This document shows, one piece after another, positions 41,492-50,611 of a DNA stretch of 64,000 nt; the first letter of the stretch is position 1; every line of letters begins with the position of its first letter. Under the pieces are notes generated by a model. The model ran no database searches, was not told the origin of the DNA, and was given only the letters and a program-made list of their open reading frames with translations. The stretch is taken from contig JAUJOT010000002.1 in the NCBI GenBank assembly GCA_030447505.1, positions 124,001 to 188,000 on the forward strand. Reading direction: 5' to 3'. Made by a program: the position numbers and the translations under genes. This DNA comes from Solirubrobacteraceae bacterium (lineage in GTDB: Bacteria > Actinomycetota > Thermoleophilia > Solirubrobacterales > Solirubrobacteraceae).

Positions 41492-44445
41492 CAGCGAGGC
41501 CTTCCGTGCTTGCTGCGGCGCTTGGCGGCTGCCGACGAGCGCTTGGCCTTCGAAGCCGAAGCGTCATCGGGGCGGGAGGGCATGATCGTGTCCTCGGGCA
41601 GCGCATCAGCACCCTCATCAGGCGGCGGCGCAACGGGCTTCGGCGCCGCCGGGCGCGCCTTCGGTGCCGCGCGCTCGGCGACCGCCGTGCGACGGGGCAC
41701 GGGATCGACGTGCAGGTCGCGGACCATCTCGTCGAACTCCTCGCGCGAGACGTTCTCGGGATCGTCCGGCGCGGTCAGGCGCTCGCCGCGCTTCAGGCGC
41801 CGCGCCTTGTCGAGCTCAACCTGCTCGCTCGCCGTCCCGCTCGCGTACGCCGGCACGACCCCGTTGTTCTCGGCGGCGATGCTCGCGCGGCGGCGGCGGT
41901 AGACCGGCTCGCGCTCCTTCCATGCCGTCAGCACCGGCCCGGCGATGAAGACCGACGAGTAGGTGCCGGAGATCGTCCCGATCAGCAGGGCGAACGCGAA
42001 CGCCTGCAGCGTCTCGCCGCCGAACAGCAGCAGCGCGAGGATCGGCAGCGCCGCGGTGAAGCTCGTCGCCAGCGAGCGCACGATGACCTCGGACATCGAC
42101 CGGTTGACGATCTGCGAGAACGCCGCCCGCGGCATCCGCGGCACGTTCTCGCGGATCCGGTCGAACACGATGATCGTGTCGTACAAGGAGAAGCCCAAGA
42201 CGGTGAGCAACGCCGCGACCGTCGCCGTCGACACCTCCTGGCCCACGAGCGCGTAGACGCCCGCCGTGATGAGGATGTCGTGCATCACCGCGATCAGCAC
42301 CGGCACCGCGTACTTGGGCTCGAATCGCAGCGCGATGTAGGCCGAGATCACGACCAGCGAGGCGATGATCGCGATGATCGCGGAGTTGGCGACCGTCTCG
42401 CCGAAGGTCGGGCCGATCGAGGTCGAGCTGGGGGTGTCGGCGAGGTCGTACTCGGCCTCGAGCGCGTTCGTGACGTTGCTGACCTCGGGGGGCGCGAGGT
42501 TGTCCGTGGAGATCTGGAACTGGCTGGCGCCCTTGGCGCCGTCGGTGGTCACGCGCTGGATCTCGGCGTCGCCCAAGCCCTCCTTGGCGAGCACGTCGCG
42601 GACGGCGTTCTCGTCGACGTTCTGCTCCAGCGCGACGTTGATCCGCGTGCCGGACTCGAAGTCGATGCCGAAGTTGATTCCCTTGGAGCCCAGCGCCAGC
42701 GCGCAGACGAGCAGGATCAGGCCCGAGGCGCTGAAGAACCACTTCGAGTAGCCCATGTAGTCCAGGCGCAGCCTGTCGCCCTTGGGCTTGCTCGCGCCGA
42801 GCGCCGAGGGCTTGCTGATGAGCCGCGACTTGCCCATCGCGCCGAGGATCGCCTGCGTCGCGAGGACGGCCGTGAACAGCGAGACGATGACGCCGAGCCC
42901 GAGCGTCAGCGCGAATCCCTTGACCCCGGCCGTCGCCAGGACGAAGAGGATGAACGCGACCATGATCGTGACGACGTTCGCGTCGATGATCGCCGTGAGG
43001 CCCTTCTTGTAGCCCGTCGCGATGCCCGCCATGATCGATCTGCCGGCGCGGATCTCCTCCTTGACGCGCTCGAAGATGACGATGTTCGCATCGGCGGCCA
43101 CCCCCAGCGTCAGGATCAGGCCGGCGATGCCCGGCAGGGTCAGGACGACGGGGATCGCCTTGATCAGGGCGAAGAAGTACAGGCCGTAGATGCCGAGCGC
43201 GGCCACCGCGATCAGGCCGAGCACGCGGTAGAAGATCAGCAGGAACAGCGCGACGATGACGAAGCCCGCGATGCCCGCGATCAGGCCCTGGTCGAGCGCC
43301 TGCTGGCCGAGCGTCGCCGACACCTGCGAGCTCGAGATGAGCTCGAGCTGGACGGGCAGCGCCCCCGTCTTCAGCACGTTTGCCAGCTCCTGGGCCGTCT
43401 GGATCGTGAAGCCGCCCTCGATCTGCGAGCCGTTGCGCGCGTCGATCCCCTCGGGGTTCTGCTGGAAGTCGATGAACGGCGTCGAGACGAGCTCGTTGTC
43501 GAGCACGATCGCGAAGTGCTGGGCGACGTCTCGGGTGGTGGTCGTCCCCGGCAGGACGCCGAGGCTCTCCGCGCCGCGCTCGGCGATCCGCTTGGTGACC
43601 TGCTCCCACGTCCGTTCGCCCTTGTCGGTGAACTGGAACGTGACGATCGGCTGGCCCGAGCCGCCCGCGCCCTGGTCGAAGTTCTGCTCGGGGTTCTTCA
43701 GCTCCTTGCCCTCGAGCGCGACGTCGTCCTTGAGCACGAACCACTTGTCGGCCTTCGTGGTGCCGGCGCTCTCGGCGCGAACGACGACCGTGTCGGGCTT
43801 GACCTCGACGATCTCGGCCTGCTCGCGCTGCGCGGCGGGTACGTTCTCCAGCGCCTCGGCGCGCGACTCCTCGCCGAGCCCGAAGACCTTCTTGGCCTTC
43901 GGATCGACGGCGTAGTACAGGCTGCCGTCGCGCGAGTTGTTCGCCTCGGCCTTGGCCGGACGCTGCTTGGCGCGCTGCAGCGCGTCGTAGAGCGACAGCG
44001 CGGCGGGGCTCGACGCGGTGCCGGCGGCGGGCCCGCCGGTGACCGCTGGATTGGTCGGATCGGGCTTGCCGTCCGGCCCGATGACGTTGACCTCCCAGTC
44101 ATAGAAGGCAAGCTGGGCGACGGTGCCGACCTGCCTGATCGCGTCCTGCAGGTTGGAGACGTCGGGCAGCGCGACGTTGATCTGGTCCCTGCCAGCCTGC
44201 TGGATCTCGGGCTCGGCGACGCCGAGCTGGTCGACGCGCTCGCGCATGACGTCGATCGCGCGCTGGATCGCGTCGGGCGTCGGCGGCGGCTGCCCGGCGC
44301 GCGGCTTGACCTCGTAGACGAGCTCCACGCCGCCCTGCAGGTCGAGGCCGAGCTTCGTCTCCTTCGACGAGATGACGACCACCGAGGCGATCATCAGCCC
44401 GGCGACGAGCAGCAGGACGAAGAGGTTGCGCTGACGGTCGCTCAC
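41491..44445 (-). CDS. secDF: Fused protein-export membrane protein SecDF
   Basis: SecDF uses the proton gradient to pull exported proteins through SecYEG. The 984-residue chain contains SecD first (helix LLVAGLMIASVVVISS, D1 motif LGLDLQGGVELVYEV, periplasmic domain with VSTPFIDFQQNPEG, then GVAADANIVIFERVKEE), followed by SecF (NFGIDFESGTRINV and LYDTIIVFDRIREN). The C-terminal cytoplasmic tail is long and charged/Ala-Pro-rich. No yajC is next to it; instead a 95-residue membrane protein gene overlaps its stop. Confidence 0.96.
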   Translation of the reverse strand: MSDRQRNLFVLLLVAGLMIASVVVISSKETKLGLDLQGGVELVYEVKPRAGQPPPTPDAIQRAIDVMRERVDQLGVAEPEIQQAGRDQINVALPDVSNLQDAIRQVGTVAQLAFYDWEVNVIGPDGKPDPTNPAVTGGPAAGTASSPAALSLYDALQRAKQRPAKAEANNSRDGSLYYAVDPKAKKVFGLGEESRAEALENVPAAQREQAEIVEVKPDTVVVRAESAGTTKADKWFVLKDDVALEGKELKNPEQNFDQGAGGSGQPIVTFQFTDKGERTWEQVTKRIAERGAESLGVLPGTTTTRDVAQHFAIVLDNELVSTPFIDFQQNPEGIDARNGSQIEGGFTIQTAQELANVLKTGALPVQLELISSSQVSATLGQQALDQGLIAGIAGFVIVALFLLIFYRVLGLIAVAALGIYGLYFFALIKAIPVVLTLPGIAGLILTLGVAADANIVIFERVKEEIRAGRSIMAGIATGYKKGLTAIIDANVVTIMVAFILFVLATAGVKGFALTLGLGVIVSLFTAVLATQAILGAMGKSRLISKPSALGASKPKGDRLRLDYMGYSKWFFSASGLILLVCALALGSKGINFGIDFESGTRINVALEQNVDENAVRDVLAKEGLGDAEIQRVTTDGAKGASQFQISTDNLAPPEVSNVTNALEAEYDLADTPSSTSIGPTFGETVANSAIIAIIASLVVISAYIALRFEPKYAVPVLIAVMHDILITAGVYALVGQEVSTATVAALLTVLGFSLYDTIIVFDRIRENVPRMPRAAFSQIVNRSMSEVIVRSLATSFTAALPILALLLFGGETLQAFAFALLIGTISGTYSSVFIAGPVLTAWKEREPVYRRRRASIAAENNGVVPAYASGTASEQVELDKARRLKRGERLTAPDDPENVSREEFDEMVRDLHVDPVPRRTAVAERAAPKARPAAPKPVAPPPDEGADALPEDTIMPSRPDDASASKAKRSSAAAKRRSKHGRPR

Positions 44446-44463
44446 GATGGCCTCATCGGCAGG

Positions 44464-44913
44464 TTACTTGGCGGGCGTTAGCACGAGCAGCAGGCCGCCG
44501 TCGTCGTCATAGGCCGGAAAGAGGTCCGCCGTCGCGGTTGCCGGCAGGTCGCCCTCGGCGTTGACCTGGACGGGCTTGCCCAGCGCGCGCACGCCCCACT
44601 CGAGCACGGTGCTGACGTGGTCGCTGCCGTCGTCGAATCTCAGGCCGAGCACCTCGTTGGCCTTGCGCCCGATGACGCGCTCGTCGTTGAGGCCGGTGAG
44701 CTCGAACGAACCGCGCCCGCAGCCGATCACGCGCCCCTCCTGGTCGCAGACGAAGAAGGCGGCGTTCGGGGCGGGGTAGTAGTCGTCGAGAAGCTCGAAG
44801 AGGAAGCCGAAGCCGCACTTCGAGCATCCCTTCGCCTGCCGCGTGAAGCCGGCGGTGCGATCGGACTCGGAGCTGCGGGTACCGCAGCTGGGGCAGATGA
44901 AGAGATGGGCCAT
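44464..44913 (-). CDS. Zinc-ribbon plus PAS-domain protein
   Basis: The 149-residue protein starts MAHLFICPSCGTRSSES with C-x2-C and a second pair CSKCGFGF, forming a zinc ribbon, then a PAS-like domain (AAFFVCDQEGRVIGCGRGSF, LTGLNDERVIGRKANEVLGL). PAS domains bind ligands or sense redox; no output domain is attached, so it may act by protein contact. The promoter region is tandemly duplicated (26 bp, two TAGGCT hexamers). It lies between ruvB and secDF on the same strand. Confidence 0.75.
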   Translation of the reverse strand: MAHLFICPSCGTRSSESDRTAGFTRQAKGCSKCGFGFLFELLDDYYPAPNAAFFVCDQEGRVIGCGRGSFELTGLNDERVIGRKANEVLGLRFDDGSDHVSTVLEWGVRALGKPVQVNAEGDLPATATADLFPAYDDDGGLLLVLTPAK

Positions 44914-44918
44914 TACGG

Positions 44919-44968
44919 CAACAAGCCTAGAGAAGCTCCTGTAAGAACAAGCCTAGAGACGCACCTGT
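44919..44968. repeat. 26-bp near-tandem duplication carrying two -10 elements
   Basis: Copies at 44919-44942 and 44945-44968 share AACAAGCCTAGAGA and the flanking CCTGT with few mismatches. Each contains TAGGCT on the minus strand (44924-44929 and 44950-44955), the first 10 nt before the PAS gene ATG. Confidence 0.8.
44924..44929 (-). promoter_or_regulatory. -10 element (TAGGCT) of the PAS gene
   Basis: TAGGCT ends 10 nt before the ATG at 44913. An identical hexamer is repeated 26 nt upstream. Confidence 0.4.
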
Positions 44969-44995
44969 GAACACCAGGTGAAGCCGGCGCGGAGC

Positions 44996-46021
44996 CTAGA
45001 ACAGGCTCTCGGCCGCGCCCGCCGGCGCCTCGAGGCCGACGTGCTCGTACGCGCGCCGCGTCGCCATCCGGCCGCGCGGCGTGCGCTTGAGCAGGCCGCA
45101 CTGCAGCAGGTAGGGCTCGTAGACGTCCTCGATCGTGTCCTGCTCCTCGCCCACCGTGACGGCGAGCGTCGACAGGCCGATCGGCCCGCCCTCGAACTTC
45201 TCGCACAGCGCTCGCAGCAACTCGCGGTCCAGGCGGTCGAGGCCGAGGTCGTCGATCTCGAGCATCGCGAGCGCGGCGTCGGCGGCGCCGGCGCTGACGA
45301 TCCCGTCGCAGCGCACCTCGGCGTAGTCGCGCACGCGCTTGAGCAGGCGGTTGGCGACGCGCGGCGTCCCGCGGCTGCGTCCGGCGATCGCGAGCGCGCC
45401 CTCGCGCTCGAGCGCGACGTCGAGGATCTGCGCCGAGCGCGCGACGATCGTCGCGAGATCGTCGAGCGCGTAGTGCTCGAGGCGGTGCTGCAGTCCGAAG
45501 CGGTCGCGCAGCGGCGCGGTCAGCAGGCCCGTGCGCGTCGTCGCGCCGATCAGCGTGAACGGCGGCAGGTCGAGCGTCACGATCCGAGCGCCCGCGCCGA
45601 GGCCGACCGTGATCGGCAGCTGGCGGTCCTCCATCGCCGGATAGAACGTCTCCTCCAGGGCGCGTTGCAGGCGGTGGATCTCGTCGACGAAGAAGACGCT
45701 GCGCGGCTGCAGCGCGGTCAGGAAGGCGGCGATGTCGGCCTTGCGCTCGAGCGCCGGGCCGGCCGTCTGGACGAACGGGACGTCGAGCTCGGCGGCGACG
45801 ATCTGCGCGAGCGTCGTCTTGCCCAGGCCCGGCGGGCCCGCCAGCAGGACGTGGTCGAGCGGCTCGCCGCGCGCCTGCGCGGCCTCGATCGAGATCGCGA
45901 GCTGCTCCTTCAGCGAGGGCTGGCCGATGAAGTCCTCGAGTCTGCGCGGGCGCAGCGAGCGGTCGAGCTCGTCCTCCTCGACGAGGTACTCCGGCGTCTG
46001 GATCCGCGGTGCAGAGGTCAC
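44996..46021 (-). CDS. ruvB: Holliday junction branch migration helicase RuvB
   Basis: RuvB is the AAA+ motor that drives branch migration with RuvA. The 341-residue protein shows [15 protein letters not shown], Walker [16 protein letters not shown], Walker [12 protein letters not shown], the sensor/arginine-finger region ([18 protein letters not shown]) and the C-terminal winged helix ([17 protein letters not shown]). It is the last gene of ruvC-ruvA-ruvB. The stop codon sits in a GAGCCT/AGGCTC hairpin without a U-tract. Confidence 0.98.
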   Translation of the reverse strand: MTSAPRIQTPEYLVEEDELDRSLRPRRLEDFIGQPSLKEQLAISIEAAQARGEPLDHVLLAGPPGLGKTTLAQIVAAELDVPFVQTAGPALERKADIAAFLTALQPRSVFFVDEIHRLQRALEETFYPAMEDRQLPITVGLGAGARIVTLDLPPFTLIGATTRTGLLTAPLRDRFGLQHRLEHYALDDLATIVARSAQILDVALEREGALAIAGRSRGTPRVANRLLKRVRDYAEVRCDGIVSAGAADAALAMLEIDDLGLDRLDRELLRALCEKFEGGPIGLSTLAVTVGEEQDTIEDVYEPYLLQCGLLKRTPRGRMATRRAYEHVGLEAPAGAAESLF

Positions 46022-46077
46022 GAGCGCGCGCCCTGGCTCGTCAGCTGGCCGCTGGCAAGGGTCATCGCCGATCGCCG

Positions 46078-46656
46078 CTATCTACGAGCCAGTCGCAGGG
46101 CATGGGCGATGAGCGCCTCGGGCGTGTCGTCGGGCGCGTCACGCAGCAGCTCGTCGGCCTCCACGATGCTGAAGCCGAGCTCGACGAGCCCGTCGCGTGC
46201 CAGCCGACGCGGGTCGTCGCCGCGGGTGACGACGATCTCCTCCTCGACGTCCACCCCGCCGACCTTCTCGCGCAGCTCGACGAGGATCCGCTCGGCCGTG
46301 CGCTTGCCGATCCCCGGCACGGCCTGCAGGCGCGCGGCGTCGCCGGCGGCGAGCGCCCTGATCAGCTCGCGCGGCGTGCCGCCGCCGAGGACGGCGAGCG
46401 CGACCTTCGGCCCGACGGACTGCACGCCGATCAGGGCGAGGAAGAGATCGCGCTCCTCCTCGGCGGCGAAGCCGAAGAGCGCGAGCGCGTCGTCGCGCAC
46501 GACGAGATGGCTGTGCAGCGTGACCGGCTTGCCGACGGCAGGCACCTGACGCAGCGTCTCGGCCGAGACCGCCAGGCGGTAGCCGACCCCGCCGGTCAGG
46601 ACCACGACGTGATCGGCGCGCCGAACGGCGACCTCGCCGCGGACGAGTGCGATCAC
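46078..46656 (-). CDS. ruvA: Holliday junction DNA-binding protein RuvA
   Basis: RuvA binds four-way junctions as a tetramer and loads RuvB. The 192-residue protein starts (GTG) VIALVRGEV with the OB-fold, then two helix-hairpin-helix motifs ([17 protein letters not shown] and [16 protein letters not shown]) and a C-terminal RuvB-binding domain ([13 protein letters not shown]). The GTG at 46656 overlaps the ruvC stop (GTGA). Confidence 0.96.
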   Translation of the reverse strand: MIALVRGEVAVRRADHVVVLTGGVGYRLAVSAETLRQVPAVGKPVTLHSHLVVRDDALALFGFAAEEERDLFLALIGVQSVGPKVALAVLGGGTPRELIRALAAGDAARLQAVPGIGKRTAERILVELREKVGGVDVEEEIVVTRGDDPRRLARDGLVELGFSIVEADELLRDAPDDTPEALIAHALRLARR

Positions 46657-47240
46657 GCGTGCCTTCTGTAGATCTGGATGTCCTCGACGTTGGACCCGCC
46701 GTCGATCTGCTCGAGCTCCTCGCGCTCGCGGTTGCGCGGGACGACGGCGCTCTCGGCGACCGCGGCCGCGTGCGGCGCCCCGTTGGCGTGGCAGATCGCG
46801 ATCGCCAGCGCGTCGGCGGCGTGGTCGGGCCGCGGCACCGTCTCCAGCGAGAGCAGCATCTGGACCATCCGGCCGACCTGGTCCTTGTCCGCTCGTCCAG
46901 AGCCGCAGACGGAGTACTTGATCTGCTGCGGTGTGTAGGAGACGCACGGCAGCCGGCGCTGGCCGGCCGCGAGCATCACGACGCCGCGCGCCTGGCCGAC
47001 CGCGAACGCGCTCGAGGCGTTGCGCCCGAAGTAGACGTCCTCCATCGAGAGGACCGAGACGCTGTGCTCGTCGAGCAGCTCGCAGACGCGGCGGTGGATG
47101 TTCGAGAGGCGGATCTGCATCGGTGCCTCGGGACGGGTGGTGATGACGCCGCCGTCGAGTGCGACGAGGCGGCCTGCGCGGCGTTCGACGACGCCGTAGC
47201 CGGTGTTCGCGGTTCCTGGATCGATGCCGAGGACGATCAT
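46653..47240 (-). CDS. ruvC: Holliday junction resolvase RuvC
   Basis: RuvC cleaves Holliday junctions symmetrically. The 195-residue RNase H-fold protein shows the catalytic acids in MIVLGIDPGTANTGYG, SMEDVYFGRN and DHAADALAIA. The ATG at 47240 follows CAGGA. A C-terminal extension of about 25 residues is rich in charged residues (REREELEQIDGG). It is first in ruvCAB. Confidence 0.97.
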   Translation of the reverse strand: MIVLGIDPGTANTGYGVVERRAGRLVALDGGVITTRPEAPMQIRLSNIHRRVCELLDEHSVSVLSMEDVYFGRNASSAFAVGQARGVVMLAAGQRRLPCVSYTPQQIKYSVCGSGRADKDQVGRMVQMLLSLETVPRPDHAADALAIAICHANGAPHAAAVAESAVVPRNREREELEQIDGGSNVEDIQIYRRHA

Positions 47241-47368
47241 CGGTCCTGATTCTGCGCGCCCGACCGGATGCCTCCCGCGCCAGACGCGCGGCATCGCGGA
47301 GTTCGGCGACGACACGAGCGCGACGCGCCTGGGCGCCGGCCGCGCATCGGTGCGCGGCGCCCGTCCTC

Positions 47369-47374
47369 TACGAT
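47369..47374 (+). promoter_or_regulatory. Leaderless-type -10 (TACGAT) of the DUF3817-like gene
   Basis: TACGAT ends 8 nt before the GTG at 47383. Confidence 0.45.
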
Positions 47375-47382
47375 CCGCCGCC

Positions 47383-47682
47383 GTGACCGCCGCAGACACC
47401 AGCCGCCGCCTCAACGTCATCCTCGTGCTGGCGATCATCGACGCCGTCCTGCTCGTGCCGCTGCTGCTGCACCGCTTCGCCGATCTCGACATCCCCGTCT
47501 TCGCGATCGGCATGACGCATGGGCTGCTGTTCATCGCGCTCGTCCTGCTCTGCGCGAAGGGCGCGCTCGACGGGCTGTGGGGCTGGTGGTTTCCGGCGAT
47601 CACGGTCATCACGGGCGGACCGCTCGGGTCGATCGTCGGCGACATCATCATCCGCCGTCGCTCCGCCGCCGCTGCAGGGTAG
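47383..47682 (+). CDS. DUF3817-like integral membrane protein
   Basis: The 99-residue protein (GTG start) has three hydrophobic segments: LNVILVLAIIDAVLLVPLLL, MTHGLLFIALVLLCAKGAL and WWFPAITVITGGPLGSIVGD. The central MTHGLLF fits the conserved G-x-HG-x-LF region of DUF3817 proteins, whose function is unknown. The start was chosen from the -10 spacing; the upstream frame overlaps ruvC antisense and is not credible. Confidence 0.7.
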   Translation: MTAADTSRRLNVILVLAIIDAVLLVPLLLHRFADLDIPVFAIGMTHGLLFIALVLLCAKGALDGLWGWWFPAITVITGGPLGSIVGDIIIRRRSAAAAG

Positions 47683-47712
47683 GGCCGCCGCGGACAGCCG
47701 AGCGGACGCCGC

Positions 47713-48465
47713 TCAGGCGCCCGCGACGCGCTCGAGCACGTCGGCGTCGACGTCGAAGTTCGCGTGCACCGCGTCGACGTCGTCGTTGTCCTCGAGCGCG
47801 TCGATCAGGCGCAGGACCTTCGCCGCGTCGTCGTCCTCGAGCGGGACGCGCGCCTTCGGCAGCCAGGCGAGGTCGGCCGACTGGATCTCGATCGCGGCCT
47901 CCTCGAGCGCGGCGCGCACGGCGGTCAGGTCCGACGGCTCGGTCAGCACCTCGAAGACGCCCGAGTCCTCGGAGATGTCTTCGGCCCCCGCCTCGATCGC
48001 CGGCATCAGGTCGTCCTCGCCGTAGCGCTCGGCGTCGATCACGATCAGGCCCCGCTTGTCGAACAGATACGCGACCGAGCCCGGCTCGCCGAGGCTGCCG
48101 CCGTGCTTGCCGAGCAGGTGGCGCACGTCGGCGCCGGTGCGGTTGCGGTTCTCGGTCATCGCCTCGATCAGCAGCGCGACGCCGCCGGGGCCGTAGCCCT
48201 CGTACATCACGTCCTCGATCTGCGCGGTGTCGGCGCCGGCGCCCGTGCCCTTGGCGATCGCGCGCTCGATGTTGTCCTTGGGCATCGAGGCGTCGCGCGC
48301 CTTCTGGACGGCGAGCTGCAGCGCCGGATTGCCCTCGAGCTCGCCCCCGCCGTCGCGCGCCGCGGTCGTGATCGCGCGCGCGAGCTTCGTGAAGAGCTTG
48401 CCGCGCCGGGAGTCGACGACCGCCTTCTTGTGCTTGATCGACGCCCACTTCGAATGGCCGGACAT
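47713..48465 (-). CDS. yebC: YebC/PmpR family protein (TACO1-like)
   Basis: The 250-residue protein begins MSGHSKWASIKHKKAVVDSR and has the family hallmarks NIERAIAKGTG, YEGYGPGGVALLIEAMTENR and FDKRGLIVID. Family members act as transcription regulators or help ribosomes through difficult sequences. It has a TAGAAT -10 7 nt before the ATG. It is divergent from the phosphohexomutase gene, which also has a leaderless-type promoter. In many genomes yebC precedes ruvC, and it is near ruvCAB here too. Confidence 0.96.
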   Translation of the reverse strand: MSGHSKWASIKHKKAVVDSRRGKLFTKLARAITTAARDGGGELEGNPALQLAVQKARDASMPKDNIERAIAKGTGAGADTAQIEDVMYEGYGPGGVALLIEAMTENRNRTGADVRHLLGKHGGSLGEPGSVAYLFDKRGLIVIDAERYGEDDLMPAIEAGAEDISEDSGVFEVLTEPSDLTAVRAALEEAAIEIQSADLAWLPKARVPLEDDDAAKVLRLIDALEDNDDVDAVHANFDVDADVLERVAGA

Positions 48466-48472
48466 GGGCGCG

Positions 48473-48478
48473 ATTCTA
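48473..48478 (-). promoter_or_regulatory. Leaderless-type -10 (TAGAAT) of yebC
   Basis: TAGAAT ends 7 nt before the yebC ATG at 48465. Confidence 0.55.
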
Positions 48479-48575
48479 GTCGCCCATCCCGCCCCGTCGG
48501 CGGACGACGCGGCGTCCGAGGGAGCGTCCTCGCGCCCGCGAGATCCGGCTCCGCGGCAGGACCCGGCCCATCGCC

Positions 48576-48581
48576 TACGAT
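48576..48581 (+). promoter_or_regulatory. Leaderless-type -10 (TACGAT) of the phosphohexomutase gene
   Basis: TACGAT ends 8 nt before the ATG at 48590. The ten bases TACGATCCGC recur in the same position before the DUF3817-like gene. Confidence 0.5.
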
Positions 48582-48589
48582 CCGCGGCC

Positions 48590-49978
48590 ATGCCAGCGCA
48601 CGTGCCGGACGAGATCTTCAAGGCGTACGACGTCCGCGGCCTGTACGGCGAGCAGATCGACGGCGACGTCGCCGAGGCGGTCGGGCGCGCCTTCGCGCAC
48701 GTCCTCTCCGACCTCGGCGGCACGCCGACCAGCGAGCTGCGGATCGGGCTGGGCCGCGACATGCGCCTCAGCGCGCCGGAGCTCGCGGGCCGCTACCGAG
48801 ACGGCATCCGCGCCGCGGGCGCGACCGTCGTCGACGCCGGGATGGTCGGCAGCGAGATGCTCTACTGGCTCGTCGGAGCGCGCGGGCTCGACGGCGGGCT
48901 GATGTGCACGGCGTCACACAACCCGAAGGCCTACACGGGCGCCAAGCTCGTGCGCGAGGGCGCGATCGCGCTGTCAGGTGACGCGGGGATCCAGGACGTT
49001 CGACGCCGGATCGCGGACGGCCGCGCGGGAAGATCCTCGACGTCGCCAGCCCCGCGCGGCGACGTCGAGGAGGTCGACATCTACGAGGACTTCCAGGCCG
49101 ACGCGCTGAAGTTCATCGACCCCCGCGCGGTCAAGCCGCTGCGCGTCGTCGTCGACGGCGGCAACGGGATGGCGGGCCCGATGGTCGGTCCGCTGCTCGA
49201 GCGCCTCGGCCTCGACCTCGTGACGGCCTACTGGACCCCCGACGGCGAGTTTCCCGACCACGAGCCCAACCCGCTGCTGCCCGAGAACCGCGAGTTCATC
49301 ATGCGCAAGGTCGTCGAGGAGAAGGCGGACCTCGGGATCGCGTGGGACGGCGACGCCGACCGCTGCTTCTTCATCGACGACCGCGGGCGCTTCGTCGCCG
49401 GCGACTTCCTGACGGCGCTGCTCGCCGAGTCGCTGCTGCGCAAGGCACCGGGCGAGGCGATCCTCTACGACGTGCGCGCGAGCCGCGCCGTCGCCGACAC
49501 GGTGCGGCAGGCCGGCGGCAGCGCGCATCCCAACCGGGTCGGTCATGCGTTCTTCAAGACGCGGATGCGCGACGAGGGCGCGATGTTCGGCGGCGAGGTC
49601 TCGGGCCACTACTACTTCCGTGACTTCTACTGCGCGGACAGCGGCACGATCCCGGCGCTGCTGATCCTCGAGTTGCTGAGCGTCGAGGAGACGAAGCTCT
49701 CCGAGCTGCTGGATCGCTACCTCTCGACGTACTTCATCTCGGGCGAGATCAACTCGACGGTCGAGGACGGGCCCGCCAAGCTCGCGGAGATCGAGTCGAG
49801 GTTCGCCGACGCGAAGATCGGCCACCTCGACGGCGTCTCGGTCGACTACGACGACTGGCACTTCAACGTGCGCACCTCCAACACCGAGCCGCTGATGCGC
49901 CTGTGCCTGGAATCGCTCGTCTCCGTCGAGGACATGGAGCGCCGCCGCGACGAGCTGCTGGGCATCATCCGCGCATGA
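48590..49978 (+). CDS. manB: Phosphomannomutase/phosphoglucomutase
   Basis: The enzyme interconverts hexose 6- and 1-phosphates, supplying GDP-mannose or UDP-glucose pathways. The 462-residue protein has the N-terminal IFKAYDVRGLYGEQ, the phosphoserine loop GLMCTASHNPKAYTG, the metal loop AWDGDADRCFFID, the sugar loop GGEVSGHYYFRD and the phosphate loop RTSNTEPLMRL. ATG 48590 is chosen from the -10 spacing and the family start. It could feed the glycosyltransferases downstream and the mannosyltransferase at 22-24 kb. The 150 nt after it hold no gene. Confidence 0.94.
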   Translation: MPAHVPDEIFKAYDVRGLYGEQIDGDVAEAVGRAFAHVLSDLGGTPTSELRIGLGRDMRLSAPELAGRYRDGIRAAGATVVDAGMVGSEMLYWLVGARGLDGGLMCTASHNPKAYTGAKLVREGAIALSGDAGIQDVRRRIADGRAGRSSTSPAPRGDVEEVDIYEDFQADALKFIDPRAVKPLRVVVDGGNGMAGPMVGPLLERLGLDLVTAYWTPDGEFPDHEPNPLLPENREFIMRKVVEEKADLGIAWDGDADRCFFIDDRGRFVAGDFLTALLAESLLRKAPGEAILYDVRASRAVADTVRQAGGSAHPNRVGHAFFKTRMRDEGAMFGGEVSGHYYFRDFYCADSGTIPALLILELLSVEETKLSELLDRYLSTYFISGEINSTVEDGPAKLAEIESRFADAKIGHLDGVSVDYDDWHFNVRTSNTEPLMRLCLESLVSVEDMERRRDELLGIIRA

Positions 49979-50131
49979 CAGCGCGCCACTGCTCGACGGC
50001 GGCCCGGCTCGAAGCGCCGGCAGGCATGCGCTCGCGATGAGCGATGCGCAGGCGGCGCTTGCCCGTGCCGCCGACGCCGCAATCCACTGCCTGCCGATCC
50101 CGACGCCGTTTCGGGTCGGCCGCGTGAACAG

Positions 50132-50527
50132 CTAGCGCAGGTTCTGCTGATAGCTGTGGCGGACCTTCTTGGAGCCCTTGGTGCACGTCACCCTGGCGTT
50201 GATCTGCGTGTCGAGCTGCAGCTTGGCCGGCCGCGACTCCCTGCACTTCAGGCCGTTGACGGTGCGGTTGTGACACGAGCCCCTGATGCCGCCCCGCTTC
50301 CTGCGGCAGTTGTAGTACGCCTTGACGAGCTTGCGCGCGGAGACGCAGCTGACCTTCGTCGCGCGCAACTCGGTGAAGTAGCCGCCCTTGAGGCCGGCCG
50401 GCGACGTCGGCGCCTTGCAGCCGCGCGTCTTGGCCGGGCTCGATTGCGCCCCGACGAGAGCGACCACGGCGAGAGAGCTCAGCGCAATGAGCATGATGAG
50501 AAAACGAGTGCTGCGGGCGAACGTCAT
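50132..50527 (-). CDS. Small secreted Cys-rich protein, unknown function
   Basis: The 131-residue protein has a signal peptide (FLIMLIALSSLAVVALVGAQS) and a basic mature domain with six Cys (GCKAP, VSCVS, YYNCRRKRG, GSCHNRT, LKCRES, VTCTKG). This suggests three disulfides outside the cell. No family recognised; such small proteins occur in this lineage as secreted factors. AAGGAGAAGGT just before the ATG supports the start. It is divergent from the SGNH gene. Confidence 0.7.
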   Translation of the reverse strand: MTFARSTRFLIMLIALSSLAVVALVGAQSSPAKTRGCKAPTSPAGLKGGYFTELRATKVSCVSARKLVKAYYNCRRKRGGIRGSCHNRTVNGLKCRESRPAKLQLDTQINARVTCTKGSKKVRHSYQQNLR

Positions 50528-50611
50528 ACCTTCTCCTTCGCGGGGGGTCTGGCGGAACCTGCTTTGAGGACTGAGACGAATCGTCGTGCCGACCGGCCAT
50601 GATGTCGGACG

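Noticed and set aside
41506-44481. 991-codon open frame on the plus strand across secDF
   Set aside because: Antisense shadow of secDF; no membrane helices and an Arg/Asp-rich composition.
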